Of a stretch of DNA of 64,000 nt, positions 25,837-34,352 are shown piece by piece. The number at the start of each line of letters is the position of its first letter. Within the stretch, counting starts at the first letter, position 1. The translations under genes and the position numbers were made by a program. Location of the stretch: NCBI RefSeq assembly GCF_021568775.1, contig NZ_JAKGSG010000020.1, forward strand, positions 124,001 through 188,000, in the 5' to 3' direction. A model generated the notes under the pieces. That model was given only the letters and a program-made list of their open reading frames with translations. It did no database searches and was not told the DNA's origin. Source of the stretch: Antribacter soli. GTDB lineage: Bacteria; Actinomycetota; Actinomycetes; Actinomycetales; Cellulomonadaceae.

Positions 25837-26733
25837 TCAGGCAAGGACGCCGAATTGCTCGTAACGCCAGGCAAGCAGTTCTCGGCCGGGATGGTCGGCC
25901 CGCCGCTTCGGTAGCTGGATCTGTCGGCCATGCATCTCCTGGAGCCCGTGCTTCAGCATCGGACCGTCGATCTCTTCGAGAAGATCATGGGCAATCCGTA
26001 CGACGTAGTCCGGCGTGACACCCAGCATGTTCTGGTCGTAGGCGGCGTGGTGGATCTTGCACAGCGAGAGCCCGTTGTTCACCGTCGGCACCCCACGCTC
26101 ATGGGTGTCGGGAACGATGTGTGCCGCGTCGAGGAGCGATCCGTGCTTGAGCTCGCACACCGCGCACCGCGTCTCGTAGGCAACGAGCACTCGAGTACGG
26201 AATGCCGGCTGGTGGAGCCGCGACTTTGCGAGCCGTCGAGCGTACTGGCGCTGCGGCTCGGACAGGTGCCTGACGTCGCTCACGAACGTGAAGGCCTCGT
26301 CGAGCGCGATGATGAAGGTACGGTCCTCGGGGTAGTCCTCGACGACATACACCGGTGTCACTGGGGTGTAGATGTTCGGGACTTCCTTCCGAAACAAGAT
26401 GAGCGGCATGCCCGTGCTCATCGCGTTGCGGAGCTTTCTGTTGTCCCCGCTCCAGGGGTCGCCGTCCCGATATGCGTAGTGGAGCAGTCCGTCCTCCGAC
26501 TCGACGTCGTCGTACGGACCATCGGCCGCACTCACGATCGACAGAGTCGACTCGAACACAGCTGGATTACGGATGCCGCGGGAGTAGTCGATGACGGGCA
26601 GCTTCTGCCCGTCGATCCGGAAGTCGAGCAGTTCATCGCGATGGAGGAACCCGCCGTTAGCCTCAGCTCGCTCCTTGACCCAAGAGATGATGCGCGCGCG
26701 GAGGGCTGCTTCGACCGGCGAATCCATGGGCAT
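25837..26733 (-). CDS. HNH endonuclease with N-terminal SRA/PUA-like domain, putative modification-dependent restriction
   Basis: The 298-residue protein has a C-terminal HNH nuclease (about 185-250) with C-x2-C (CAVC), DAAHIVPD, NNGLSLC and HHAAYD all intact. The N-terminal ~165 residues (IDYSRGIRNP, YRDGDPWSGDNRKLRNAM, PLILFRKEVPNIYTPVTPVYVVE) look like the SRA/PUA-like base-recognition module found in McrA-type enzymes. Such enzymes cut DNA carrying modified bases and need no methylase partner; none is present here. The ATG at 26733 has GGTGAG upstream. The gene lies among surface-protein genes behind the Tad operon in a stretch that is visibly less GC-rich. It is probably an acquired defence gene. 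Confidence 0.8.
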   Translation of the reverse strand: MPMDSPVEAALRARIISWVKERAEANGGFLHRDELLDFRIDGQKLPVIDYSRGIRNPAVFESTLSIVSAADGPYDDVESEDGLLHYAYRDGDPWSGDNRKLRNAMSTGMPLILFRKEVPNIYTPVTPVYVVEDYPEDRTFIIALDEAFTFVSDVRHLSEPQRQYARRLAKSRLHQPAFRTRVLVAYETRCAVCELKHGSLLDAAHIVPDTHERGVPTVNNGLSLCKIHHAAYDQNMLGVTPDYVVRIAHDLLEEIDGPMLKHGLQEMHGRQIQLPKRRADHPGRELLAWRYEQFGVLA

Positions 26734-26876
26734 AGCTCACCAGACCACTCGTTACCTTGGCCACGCGACGCGGGTGAAGTTGGCGATTCGTCGCCGCTAG
26801 GATCCGGTGAGGCGGCCGATGTCTTCGGGATCATCGTCCGGGGGACGCCTGCCGATGCCGCCGGCTGACCGGCGTC

Positions 26877-27842
26877 TCAGTGGGAGAGCAAGACCTGGAG
26901 CTCTCCGATGGTCACCGGCACGCGGTTCGTCTGCGGCGGCACGTTGATCGTTCCCGACTGGCCAGCGCCCTGCCACTCCACCGTCCAATAGGCCGTCGCA
27001 GTCAGGGTGAAGCGGCCGGCGTACAGGTTCAGATCCGCAGGGATGCCGCAGGTCGGAGACGGGGACGCGTTGTCCCGACCGTCATACGGCGTGCCGGCGG
27101 CATTCTCGCCGCGGCAGGTGACGGTGGCCCGCGCGACGCCAGTGTCGGCTTCCGTGACGGTCCACGTGATGCGGTCCAACGTTCCGGTCGCCGAGACCGA
27201 AAGGCCTCCGTCTGCCGCGGTGCGCGTAATTGGGCCGGTCGTGTTTTCAGCCCGGTTTGCGACCCACAGCCACATCGGGAGTCCGATGACTCCCATTGCG
27301 GCTGGCTTCGTGGCAGTTGTCGGAGGCGTGCTGCCGATCTCGCCCATCCGCAGGTTCATCTGTGCAACTGCCCGCTCAGCGAGCTGGCGAGGGGTAGGAC
27401 CGGCATCGGGTGGGTCTGCGGCCCAGTAGTACGAGTGGCCAAGGCATGTCTCGACGTCACCGCCAGCCACTACGCAGGGGTAGGGGGTGCACTCAAGGAT
27501 CACGCCATCCGCATTGTCTTCCCAGACAGCGGCATCCGAAGGCGGCTGTGGATCAGCCACGCGGAGGTAACAGCGTCCGTCCCACGTGCCGTAAGGGCTC
27601 GAGCACGGAACCTCAGTTCCGTTGAACCGACATGTCGGTTGGCCGCCACCACCGCCATCACCAGGTTCACCACCGCCGGGATCGCCCTCACAGATGATTG
27701 TGACCGTCCCGTCTGGGTTGAGGACTTCAGTACAGCCTGTAGGCGCCGCCGACGCCGGACTGGCGTAGCCACCGAACATCAGTGCGGTGACGACAGAAAT
27801 TGGGCCCGTCGCTCGCCGAAGCCAGCGCGCTGCGCTCAGCAT
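26877..27842 (-). CDS. Secreted Cys-rich protein of the Tad-linked surface group
   Basis: The 321-residue protein has a signal peptide (about residues 1-32, cut near ASA/APTGC), a Gly-rich linker (GGGEPGDGGGGG) and eight or nine cysteines in its first half (TVTIIC, TCRFNGTEVPC, GRCYLR, ILECTPYPC, ETCLG). The second half is beta-rich and ends VPVTIGELQVLLSH. Proteins with this end motif are often labelled ATP/GTP-binding in actinobacterial genomes, but no P-loop is present. The ATG at 27842 overlaps the stop of the upstream gene by seven bases (ATGCTGA). It is probably an exported surface component; disulfides are likely. Confidence 0.68.
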   Translation of the reverse strand: MLSAARWLRRATGPISVVTALMFGGYASPASAAPTGCTEVLNPDGTVTIICEGDPGGGEPGDGGGGGQPTCRFNGTEVPCSSPYGTWDGRCYLRVADPQPPSDAAVWEDNADGVILECTPYPCVVAGGDVETCLGHSYYWAADPPDAGPTPRQLAERAVAQMNLRMGEIGSTPPTTATKPAAMGVIGLPMWLWVANRAENTTGPITRTAADGGLSVSATGTLDRITWTVTEADTGVARATVTCRGENAAGTPYDGRDNASPSPTCGIPADLNLYAGRFTLTATAYWTVEWQGAGQSGTINVPPQTNRVPVTIGELQVLLSH

Positions 27843-28495
27843 GGCTGCTCCACATGCCGCTGTTCATCGTTGACCGTCCACTCGGTCTCAGGACCTTGGT
27901 GTCGCATGAGGTAGGACAACACGTACCGTGTTGGCGTGGCGGCATCGCGAGGTTTTTCGACACCGTCACGCCCGAAGGTCTGGACGGCACCAAAGTCCAC
28001 GCAAACGTCGAGGCCAACGCTCTCGAACCCTGAGTCATCGGGACTGTAATCGGTGACAGTCATGGTCTGGACGACGGCTTGGCCGCTGGTGTAGTACCCC
28101 GACTCAGCAAATGATGCATAGGTCTGCGACATCGAGCGCGCAATCGTTGGATGCCCCCAGAATGGGGACAGATTCGCCTCCCAGTCTCCGAACCCAGCGT
28201 TGGAGACGGCGGCGATCGCCTCGTAGTACCGAACGATCTGCTGCTTCGCCTCGGCGATGTTCTTCGCCTTCAGCTCCTCCGGCGTCGTCGGCGACGGGCT
28301 CGGCCCGGCTTCCGCAGCAGAGGAAGAAGCGGAAGGCGACAGCGAAGGACTACCGGTCCCCGGCCCCGGGATCGCTCCCGTCCCCGGAGCCCCATCACGC
28401 ACGAGGTACACCACCCCGACCGTCGCGGCAGCCGCCACGGCGAGGCCCGCGAGCACGCCAACCACACGCAAGGGCGTACCGGTCGGGGACGGCAT
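27836..28495 (-). CDS. Membrane-anchored conserved protein, unknown function
   Basis: The 219-residue protein has an N-terminal signal-anchor helix (about 7-27, LRVVGVLAGLAVAAAATVGVVYLV), a Pro/Ser-rich spacer and an extracytoplasmic domain (about 70-219) rich in aromatic residues (YYEAIAAVSNAGFGDWEANLSPFWG, YYTSGQAVV). Size and helix-then-sheet character recall NTF2-like domains. The ATG at 28495 is chosen because GGAG lies five bases upstream; the ATG at 28516 lacks a site. It starts the group of surface genes after the LysM-BTAD gene and overlaps the next gene, so the two form one transcript. Function is unknown. Confidence 0.65.
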   Translation of the reverse strand: MPSPTGTPLRVVGVLAGLAVAAAATVGVVYLVRDGAPGTGAIPGPGTGSPSLSPSASSSAAEAGPSPSPTTPEELKAKNIAEAKQQIVRYYEAIAAVSNAGFGDWEANLSPFWGHPTIARSMSQTYASFAESGYYTSGQAVVQTMTVTDYSPDDSGFESVGLDVCVDFGAVQTFGRDGVEKPRDAATPTRYVLSYLMRHQGPETEWTVNDEQRHVEQPC

Positions 28496-28537
28496 GGTGG
28501 CTCCTTCTGGGGTCACGTCGCAGCGGTCAGGGTCGGA

Positions 28538-28599
28538 ACGCTAGTCCAAGCGTCTGTGGAGATGACAAGTCAGGCAAGGGCTCGCTGTGATAATTCACA
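28538..28599 (-). promoter_or_regulatory. Candidate promoter and CRP-like palindrome before the surface-protein genes
   Basis: On the minus strand TTGTCA (28563-28568) is followed after 19 bases by TAGCGT (28538-28543), 42 bases before the ATG at 28495. Upstream lies TGTGA-TAAT-TCACA (28586-28599), a perfect inverted repeat with CRP-type half sites but a spacer of four rather than six. This may let the surface genes be expressed apart from the Tad operon. Confidence 0.35.
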
Positions 28600-28686
28600 A
28601 CATCTCGCCAAGAGCGGACGCATTGGACCTGCTCAGAGGCCGGACCAACGCGGCCCCGAGCCGCCCAGCCCCACGAGCCAAGCAGG

Positions 28687-31600
28687 TCAGCGCTCTCGCG
28701 TCCTCTTCCCCGCCAGCACGTGGACCTTCGAGATCAGGTCCTCGGTCTCCGGCTCCGGCTCCAGCTCCAGCTGCTCCAGGTGGTCCCGCAGCCGGTCGAC
28801 GAGCCGCACCACCGCGTCGGGCTTCCGGTCTGCCCACTCGGCCTTGATCCCGTTGCGCCACGATCGCTCGTCCACCGGGTCCACGGTCCGCCCCACCTTG
28901 GACGCCTCGCGGGCCAGCGCGATGTCACCGACAACCAGCGCCCTGCGCGCCACCTCGTGCGCCACGTCCACCACGCCGGCCGTGATCTCCTGCAGCAGCG
29001 TCTCCGCCCACACGTACTTGCGGGCGGGGGCGTCCTCGAACGGCCGCCCGCGCACCAAGGTCAGAGCGGAACGCAGATCCTCGAGCGGCGCAGACGTCAC
29101 GTCCGGCCCGACGAGCTCGCAGAACTGGTCCCAGTCGGTGGTGACACCACGCAGCCGGTACCCGGCGGACTCCTGGTCCACCTGCGAGCCGTCGTCCGAC
29201 GACCAGTAACGCGGCAGGTACTCGTATCCGTACGCGTCCACACCCAGCCAGCGCCGCGCCCGCGACACCGCCGACCGCCGCGTCGCCAGATTCGGCTCGC
29301 GCGACGGCCACAGGGCCTTCGAGATGTCCGCCCCACGCGCCCCCGGGTTGAACGCCAGGAACGACACGAGCTCGAGCGCCTGCCGCTGGTGCGACGCCGG
29401 GAGCGGAGTCCCGGTCATCCCGGCCAGCTCGACCGGTCCGAGCACCCGCACCACGGGCGTCCGCGCCGGCTTGGGCGCGGTCGGCTCCACCCACGGGTTG
29501 CCTGCGCGCGGCACCGCGAGAGGCTCGACGGGAGCCGCAGCGCCCGGCTCACCGTCCGCCGTCGGGCCGCCCGGGAGGGACGGCCGTTCCACCACGCCCA
29601 CGCCGCCGCCGAAGGCGCGACGTGCCGCCGCACCCACCGGAACCACCTGCGGACGGATCTCCTCGACGGCCGGCTCCGGGGCCGGCGGCAGGTTCCGCGC
29701 CCACTCCGGGCCGGGCACCTGCTCCGGGTCCCCGAGCAGGTCGAGCGCGCGCGAGTACGTCTCCGCGTCGAGCTGCTGCGGCCGCACCGCGATGTAGGCC
29801 GGCACCAGGACGCCACGTGACGTGTCGCCCCCGGTCAGCTCACCGGTCAGATCCAATACCCATTCCCCCAGGTCGGCACTCGACGTCACGGCAGCGATCC
29901 CCACGCCCGGCACCCTGTCGACCAGGGCCTCGAGCGCGGTCCTCTCGGCGGTCCCGAGCCGCTCCCCCACCAGCAGGATCTCGGGCGTCCACGCGTCCAT
30001 CGCAAGGCCGCGGCCCCGCGCGTCGGCCACGGACGAGGCACCGACCTGGCCGAGCGTCCGCTCGACGTCGGCGGCGCGCGCCTCCAGCTCGCGCACGATC
30101 CCGGCCAGGCTCGGCACGTGCCGCACCCGTCCGGTGTCGACGGCGCCGGGCAGGTCGCCGAGCGCACCTACGACCGTGACCTGCAGGTCGTCCGCCCACA
30201 GGGACGTCGCGAGCTCGATCGCGAGCGCCGCGAGCGTCGCCTGCGCGCTCTCGTCCGTGCCGCGGATGTCGAGGCACGCGACGTTCTCCAGGTCGAGCAT
30301 CAGGTGCGCGTCCTCGTCGTCGTGCCCGATCGTCACCAGCGACGGGTACGGCGCGTCGCCCCGGGCGTCGTCCAGCACGCCGTCCAGGTCCGCCGCAGAC
30401 AGCTGCCACACATAACGGTCCGTCGTCGAGGCCCACGGGTGCGGAAGCTGCGCCGGCCGGTCCAGGTAGAGCTCGACGAAGTCGCCGCTCTTCAGACGCG
30501 CGACCCGCACCCCCGGCAGCGGGAGCGCCCGCTCCCGGTGCCAGTTCGCGAGACTCCGCAGCGCGAGGTCCACCTGCTCGCGCCCGAACGTGTCCTCCAC
30601 GGCGCGTAGCTGCTGCTCCAGGACGCCAGGCGGGCTGCTCGGGGCCGGGATCGCGATGCGCTCGCCGGCCTTGCGCCGACGGCGGGCGTTCGCACGCTTC
30701 GCCGCGATCAGGGCGAGGATGCCCGCCGCGAGCAGGCCACCCACGCCGGTGACCGTCCGCACGTCGAGGCTCTCGTCGAGCTCCTCGGCCAGGTCCGCGT
30801 CCGCGAGCGCCGCCGCGACCTCCGGGTCGGTCGCCTCTGCGACCGGCTCCGGGGCAGCGGTCGCCTCAGGGGCGGCCGTCATCTCCGTGGCGCCGTCCGC
30901 GGCCAGGTCCTCGGGCCTCACCTCGTCGCCCACGCTGCCCGACGGCGGAGCCGTGGTCACCTCCGGCAGCAGCGTCGCCCCCGCCTGGGGTGCGCCCGCT
31001 TCGGGCGCCGCCGTGTCGGCCGCCGCGTCGGGAACTGTCGTGTCCGGGCTCGCCGCGGTGTCCTCGGCCGCGCCGCCCGCCTCCGTCGTCTCGGGCGCAG
31101 CGGTCTCGGCCTGCGCCTCCGGCGCTCCCTCAGCCTCCACGGGAGCGCTCGTCGGAGACGTGGCCTGCTCCGGTGCCGGGGCGGTCAGCTCGGGTGCAAG
31201 CACGCCGTCGTCGAACGGGTCGATGCCTGTCGAGCCCTGCTCGGGCGTCTGCTCGAGGGTCGGGTCGGCGACGAGGTCGTCGGGCGTGACCGCCTGGAAC
31301 TGCGAGGCGATCGGGGTGTCCGCGGGTGCGGCCGCCGGGTTCGGGACCGGGAGCGACTCGTCCTCCGGGGCGCCGATCGACGCCCCCTCCGGGAAGGGCG
31401 TCGCCGGCGCGGTGGACTCCGCCTCGGGAGCGGGCTGAGCCGGGGCGGCCTGCTCAGCCGGCCGCTCGGGCACCGGCTGTTCGGCGGCCGGCGCGGACTC
31501 GGCGATCTCAGGAGTCGACAGGTCCTCGGACGTGACGGCGTCACCCACCGGGGCCTCAGCGGCGGGCGCCGGGTTCGGCTCGGGAGCAGGTTGCTCGGCC

Positions 31601-32826
31601 GCGGGTGCGGTCGGCTCGGCGACCGCCTCGGGAGCCGCGGCGGCATCGCTCGCCTCGCCCGCCGCGTCGGTCCCGCCCTCGACCGTGCCCTCGCCCTGCG
31701 CGCTCCCGCTCTCCCCCGTCGACTCGCCTGGCTGCGCCGGGGCCGGGGCCTCGGGTGCAGGCGCGCTGGTCTGGGCGGCCGTCGGGGTCGCGCCCGGGAC
31801 GGTGATGTTCCAGCCGGGAAGGATCAGGTCGGGGTCCGACAGGTGGGCGCCGCCAGGCTGCACCGTGTCCTTGGACGCCTCGTACAGCTCGGGGTACTTC
31901 GTGCCGTCGCCGAGCTCGTCCTCCGCGATCTCCCACAGCGTGTCGCCGGGCACGACCGTATGGGTCCCTCCCGCCGAAGTAGTGAGCTCGTCCGGCTCAC
32001 CCTCCACAGTTCCGGCTGTCACGACGGACGAGCTCACTACTTCGGCGGCGTCGGAAGGAAGCGTCAGCACCCAGCCCGGCTCGATCCAGTGCGAGGCGTC
32101 GAGCGTGCCGCCACCCGGCTGCGCCACCCCGTAGTTGAGGTTTGCGATCTCCTTGAACCGTGCACCGTCACCGAGGGTCTGCGCGGCGATGCGCCAGAGG
32201 CTGTCGCCGGCCTTCACCGTGTAGGTCGCGGGCGGTGCCGGCGTCTCCGCCGTCGTCGGGATCGCCGCCGCTGCTTCCGTCGTCGTCCCACCCGACTGCG
32301 TTGCCTCCGCGGACACGCTCACGCCCGACGTCGGGCTCGCGAGGTCCGCCGTCGGGCCGGCTGCCGTGGCTGCGAAGGCCGGGCCGGCGCCGGGGGCGGA
32401 GACGAGCATCGTCACGACCGCGCCAACGAGCGCGGCCGCGGCGCGCTGCTGCAGGCCCAGGCCGTGCAGCCGCGGGGACCGCACGCCGCGTGCGGCCGCG
32501 ACCACCTCGATGAGCACCGCCACCGCGAACGTGGCCCACGCGAGCCAGCCCACCACCTTGACGAGGCCGAGCAGCACGCTGCCCGTCACGTCGGGGGTGC
32601 TCAGCGTGGTGAGGACGCTGTCCCACGTGATCTCGCCGGTGACGATCGGGCCGCCGAAGAACCACAAGCCGACGGGGATGCCGACGACCAGGAGGAGGAG
32701 CGCGAGCGCTGCGCCGAGGCCGCGCGCCACACGGACGGCGATCCCCGGACCGGTTGGCTCTGGCGCGCCGGGCCTTGCCGCCCGGACCCGCCCGGTCGCC
32801 CGGTGCTGTGTCGAGGTGCTCATCAT
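28687..32826 (-). CDS. LysM - BTAD multidomain membrane protein of the Tad locus
   Basis: The 1379-residue protein starts at ATG 32826, whose ATGA overlaps the upstream stop; GGAGGAGG is just upstream. In order there are two or three N-terminal membrane helices (about 36-165) and two LysM domains: the first starts TYTVKAGDSLWRIAAQTLGDG and the second HTVVPGDTLWEIAEDELG. Then come about 350 residues of low-complexity Ala/Pro/Glu, a further membrane helix (GVGGLLAAGILALIAAKR) with basic flank, an alpha/beta region, and a C-terminal winged-helix plus BTAD module as in SARP regulators (VVRVLGPVELAGMTG, ELVSFLAFNPGARG). One chain thus seems to join a peptidoglycan-binding part outside to a DNA-binding-like part inside. 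Its role in Tad expression or assembly is inferred from position. Confidence 0.85.
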   Translation of the reverse strand: MMSTSTQHRATGRVRAARPGAPEPTGPGIAVRVARGLGAALALLLLVVGIPVGLWFFGGPIVTGEITWDSVLTTLSTPDVTGSVLLGLVKVVGWLAWATFAVAVLIEVVAAARGVRSPRLHGLGLQQRAAAALVGAVVTMLVSAPGAGPAFAATAAGPTADLASPTSGVSVSAEATQSGGTTTEAAAAIPTTAETPAPPATYTVKAGDSLWRIAAQTLGDGARFKEIANLNYGVAQPGGGTLDASHWIEPGWVLTLPSDAAEVVSSSVVTAGTVEGEPDELTTSAGGTHTVVPGDTLWEIAEDELGDGTKYPELYEASKDTVQPGGAHLSDPDLILPGWNITVPGATPTAAQTSAPAPEAPAPAQPGESTGESGSAQGEGTVEGGTDAAGEASDAAAAPEAVAEPTAPAAEQPAPEPNPAPAAEAPVGDAVTSEDLSTPEIAESAPAAEQPVPERPAEQAAPAQPAPEAESTAPATPFPEGASIGAPEDESLPVPNPAAAPADTPIASQFQAVTPDDLVADPTLEQTPEQGSTGIDPFDDGVLAPELTAPAPEQATSPTSAPVEAEGAPEAQAETAAPETTEAGGAAEDTAASPDTTVPDAAADTAAPEAGAPQAGATLLPEVTTAPPSGSVGDEVRPEDLAADGATEMTAAPEATAAPEPVAEATDPEVAAALADADLAEELDESLDVRTVTGVGGLLAAGILALIAAKRANARRRRKAGERIAIPAPSSPPGVLEQQLRAVEDTFGREQVDLALRSLANWHRERALPLPGVRVARLKSGDFVELYLDRPAQLPHPWASTTDRYVWQLSAADLDGVLDDARGDAPYPSLVTIGHDDEDAHLMLDLENVACLDIRGTDESAQATLAALAIELATSLWADDLQVTVVGALGDLPGAVDTGRVRHVPSLAGIVRELEARAADVERTLGQVGASSVADARGRGLAMDAWTPEILLVGERLGTAERTALEALVDRVPGVGIAAVTSSADLGEWVLDLTGELTGGDTSRGVLVPAYIAVRPQQLDAETYSRALDLLGDPEQVPGPEWARNLPPAPEPAVEEIRPQVVPVGAAARRAFGGGVGVVERPSLPGGPTADGEPGAAAPVEPLAVPRAGNPWVEPTAPKPARTPVVRVLGPVELAGMTGTPLPASHQRQALELVSFLAFNPGARGADISKALWPSREPNLATRRSAVSRARRWLGVDAYGYEYLPRYWSSDDGSQVDQESAGYRLRGVTTDWDQFCELVGPDVTSAPLEDLRSALTLVRGRPFEDAPARKYVWAETLLQEITAGVVDVAHEVARRALVVGDIALAREASKVGRTVDPVDERSWRNGIKAEWADRKPDAVVRLVDRLRDHLEQLELEPEPETEDLISKVHVLAGKRTRER

Positions 32827-33314
32827 GGGGCCTCCTCCCCGATACCGCGGACTGCGCGGGCCTCGGCGGTCGCCGTGGCCGTCAGCTCGTGGATGCCGAT
32901 CAGCGGCAGGAACTTGGTGCGGTACGTGACCTCGGTGCTCACGCGCACGGTCGCGCCGTTCACGGCGTCGACCGCGCCCACGACGCCGGCGGCGTCGAGC
33001 GTCTGCTGGGCGGCCGTCACGGCCGCAACCGGGTCGATCACCGGAGCATCGCCTCGCTGCAGGGCCGCGATGCCGACCTGCTGCGCGGCCGCTCGCGCGG
33101 CCTGCTCGGCCACGTACTCGGCCTCGTCCTCGGCCTGCAGCTTCCCGCCCCCGTCGACGACGAGACCGATCGCGATGATCAGCGCGGGCACGAGGCCCGC
33201 GGCGAGGATCGAGACCTCGCCGCGATCGTCCCGTGCCCGACGCCGGCCGGCGCCCGCCACTGCCGCTACCGGCACGTGCGGGCCGCGCGACCACCACCTG
33301 GTCCCCTGCCTCAT
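32823..33314 (-). CDS. TadE-like pseudopilin/helicase-secretion-neighbourhood protein
   Basis: The 163-residue protein has a basic cytosolic start, the prepilin-like junction DRGEVSILAAG and one membrane helix (about 37-55, ILAAGLVPALIIAIGLVVDGG). A soluble tail with a helix (AEDEAEYVAEQAARAAAQQ) and beta strands follows. This is the layout of the third, Rv3654c-like TadE protein in actinobacterial Tad loci. It probably forms part of the minor pilin complex. The ATG at 33314 is part of an ATGA overlap with the upstream TadE gene, and its own stop overlaps the LysM-BTAD start. Confidence 0.8.
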   Translation of the reverse strand: MRQGTRWWSRGPHVPVAAVAGAGRRRARDDRGEVSILAAGLVPALIIAIGLVVDGGGKLQAEDEAEYVAEQAARAAAQQVGIAALQRGDAPVIDPVAAVTAAQQTLDAAGVVGAVDAVNGATVRVSTEVTYRTKFLPLIGIHELTATATAEARAVRGIGEEAP

Positions 33315-33889
33315 TGCCGCCCCCTGTACGCGTCCAGGACCGACGTCCCGGTTGCGCTGATCGTCCGGCTGCCCGGTGCTCCGGGCATCCCGAGGTCTGC
33401 GAGTGGCACCACGCACGACACCGTCACCGTGATCGTCCCGGTCTCCCCGAGGGGCAGGCCGAACGCCTCGGTCGACGGCGCCACAGAGGTGCTCGCGCAC
33501 TTCACGTTCGAGTTGGAGAGCGTCGTGGTCGCCGTGCTCGTCGCCTGGACCGCCGCGACCTGCTGGTTCCGGCTGATCGACGCCGCCCGCGCCGCTTCGT
33601 TCGCCGCGGACTGCACCACACCCTGGGCCAGCACGATCCGCCCGGCCATGATGAGCAGCAACCCGACGAGCAGCAGCACGGGAAAGATGACGGCGGTGTT
33701 CACAGCGACGTTGCCCTCATCACTCCGCCCACGGAGGTGAGCGAGCGAACCACGGCGGAGCCGGAGGTCGTGCGCGCGGGCGTGGACGGGCCTGGCGGGA
33801 GCGCGCGAGGAACGAGCGCGCGGATGGTTGCCCGCGCGCACGACCTCCGGCTCCGCCGCCCCGACCGACGACACCCAGGCCCCCCTCAC
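33311..33889 (-). CDS. TadE-family minor pilin with unusual N-terminal extension
   Basis: The 192-residue protein has a TadE core from about residue 59: SDEGNVAVNTAVIFPVLLL, a membrane helix, then a C-terminal globular part with two cysteines (VKCASTS, VSCVVP). The cut would fall after Gly, with Asn instead of Glu at +5. The first ~55 residues are Arg-rich and unlike TadE leaders. They are encoded by a 29-bp perfect inverted repeat and its loop. GTG at 33889 overlaps the upstream stop (GTGA), and no ATG lies between it and the core. Either the extension is a long leader or translation begins within it. It is a minor pilin by family; the oddity is real in the sequence. Confidence 0.75.
   Translation of the reverse strand: MRGAWVSSVGAAEPEVVRAGNHPRARSSRAPARPVHARAHDLRLRRGSLAHLRGRSDEGNVAVNTAVIFPVLLLVGLLLIMAGRIVLAQGVVQSAANEAARAASISRNQQVAAVQATSTATTTLSNSNVKCASTSVAPSTEAFGLPLGETGTITVTVSCVVPLADLGMPGAPGSRTISATGTSVLDAYRGRQ
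33753..33858. repeat. 29-bp perfect inverted repeat with 48-base loop inside the tadE-like gene
   Basis: Bases 33753-33781 and 33830-33858 are exact reverse complements (29 of 29). Inside the loop GAGCGCGCG occurs again as an imperfect direct copy. The arms encode AAEPEVVRAG on the way in and HARAHDLRLRR on the way out of the protein extension. The structure would fold into a very stable mRNA hairpin in the middle of the pilin operon. Confidence 0.85.
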
Positions 33890-34308
33890 GGCGCACCCTC
33901 CGAGGTGAACCGCTCCACGGGACCGGTCGCCGTCTGCTCGATCAGCAGCCCGCGCAGCCCCGGCACGATCGACGGGGCCAGCCCCGTCACCGTCGCGGTC
34001 GCGGTCGTGGCCCCCCGGTCCACCGCGATCCGCACGTCGGCGAAGACGCCCTCCCCCGCGCGCTCCAGCCGCGCCGCCGCCTCCTGGTAGCCGGCCTCGA
34101 CGCTCCCGCCCTCGACCCGCGCCGCCTGCACGGCGCCGTTCGCGATCGCCTGGGCGGTGTTCTGCGCGTGGAAGTACAGGACTCCCTGGACCATGCCGAA
34201 GATCAGCAGCAGCACGATCGGGTACACGATGACGGTCTGGATCGACGCGGCCCCGGCGTCGTCGGCCTCAGGGCGCGGGCGCACACCGGTGAGGACGCTC
34301 ACGTTCAC
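33886..34308 (-). CDS. TadE-family minor pilin
   Basis: The 140-residue protein has a short polar leader, the junction DAGAASIQTVIVYPIVLLL with cut expected after Gly (residue 19), one membrane helix (about 22-42) and a C-terminal domain of about 90 residues. Residue +5 is Gln rather than Glu, which is common in TadE-like proteins. It is probably processed by an A24 peptidase and built into the base or tip of the Flp pilus. GTG at 34308 has GGAGG seven bases upstream. The next gene begins in its stop codon. Confidence 0.83.
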   Translation of the reverse strand: MNVSVLTGVRPRPEADDAGAASIQTVIVYPIVLLLIFGMVQGVLYFHAQNTAQAIANGAVQAARVEGGSVEAGYQEAAARLERAGEGVFADVRIAVDRGATTATATVTGLAPSIVPGLRGLLIEQTATGPVERFTSEGAP

Positions 34309-34352
34309 GGTGCGACCTCCCTGGTGTGCGACGGGCAGTACGTGCGGTCCTG

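Noticed and set aside
26877-27842. ATP/GTP-binding function for the Cys-rich protein
   Set aside because: Proteins of this type often carry that label, but no Walker motif is visible and the protein has a signal peptide.
28687-33297. A 1536-residue version of the LysM-BTAD protein starting at 33297
   Set aside because: The extra N-terminus overlaps the TadE-like gene in another frame; the ATG at 32826 has GGAGGAGG and an ATGA overlap with the upstream stop.
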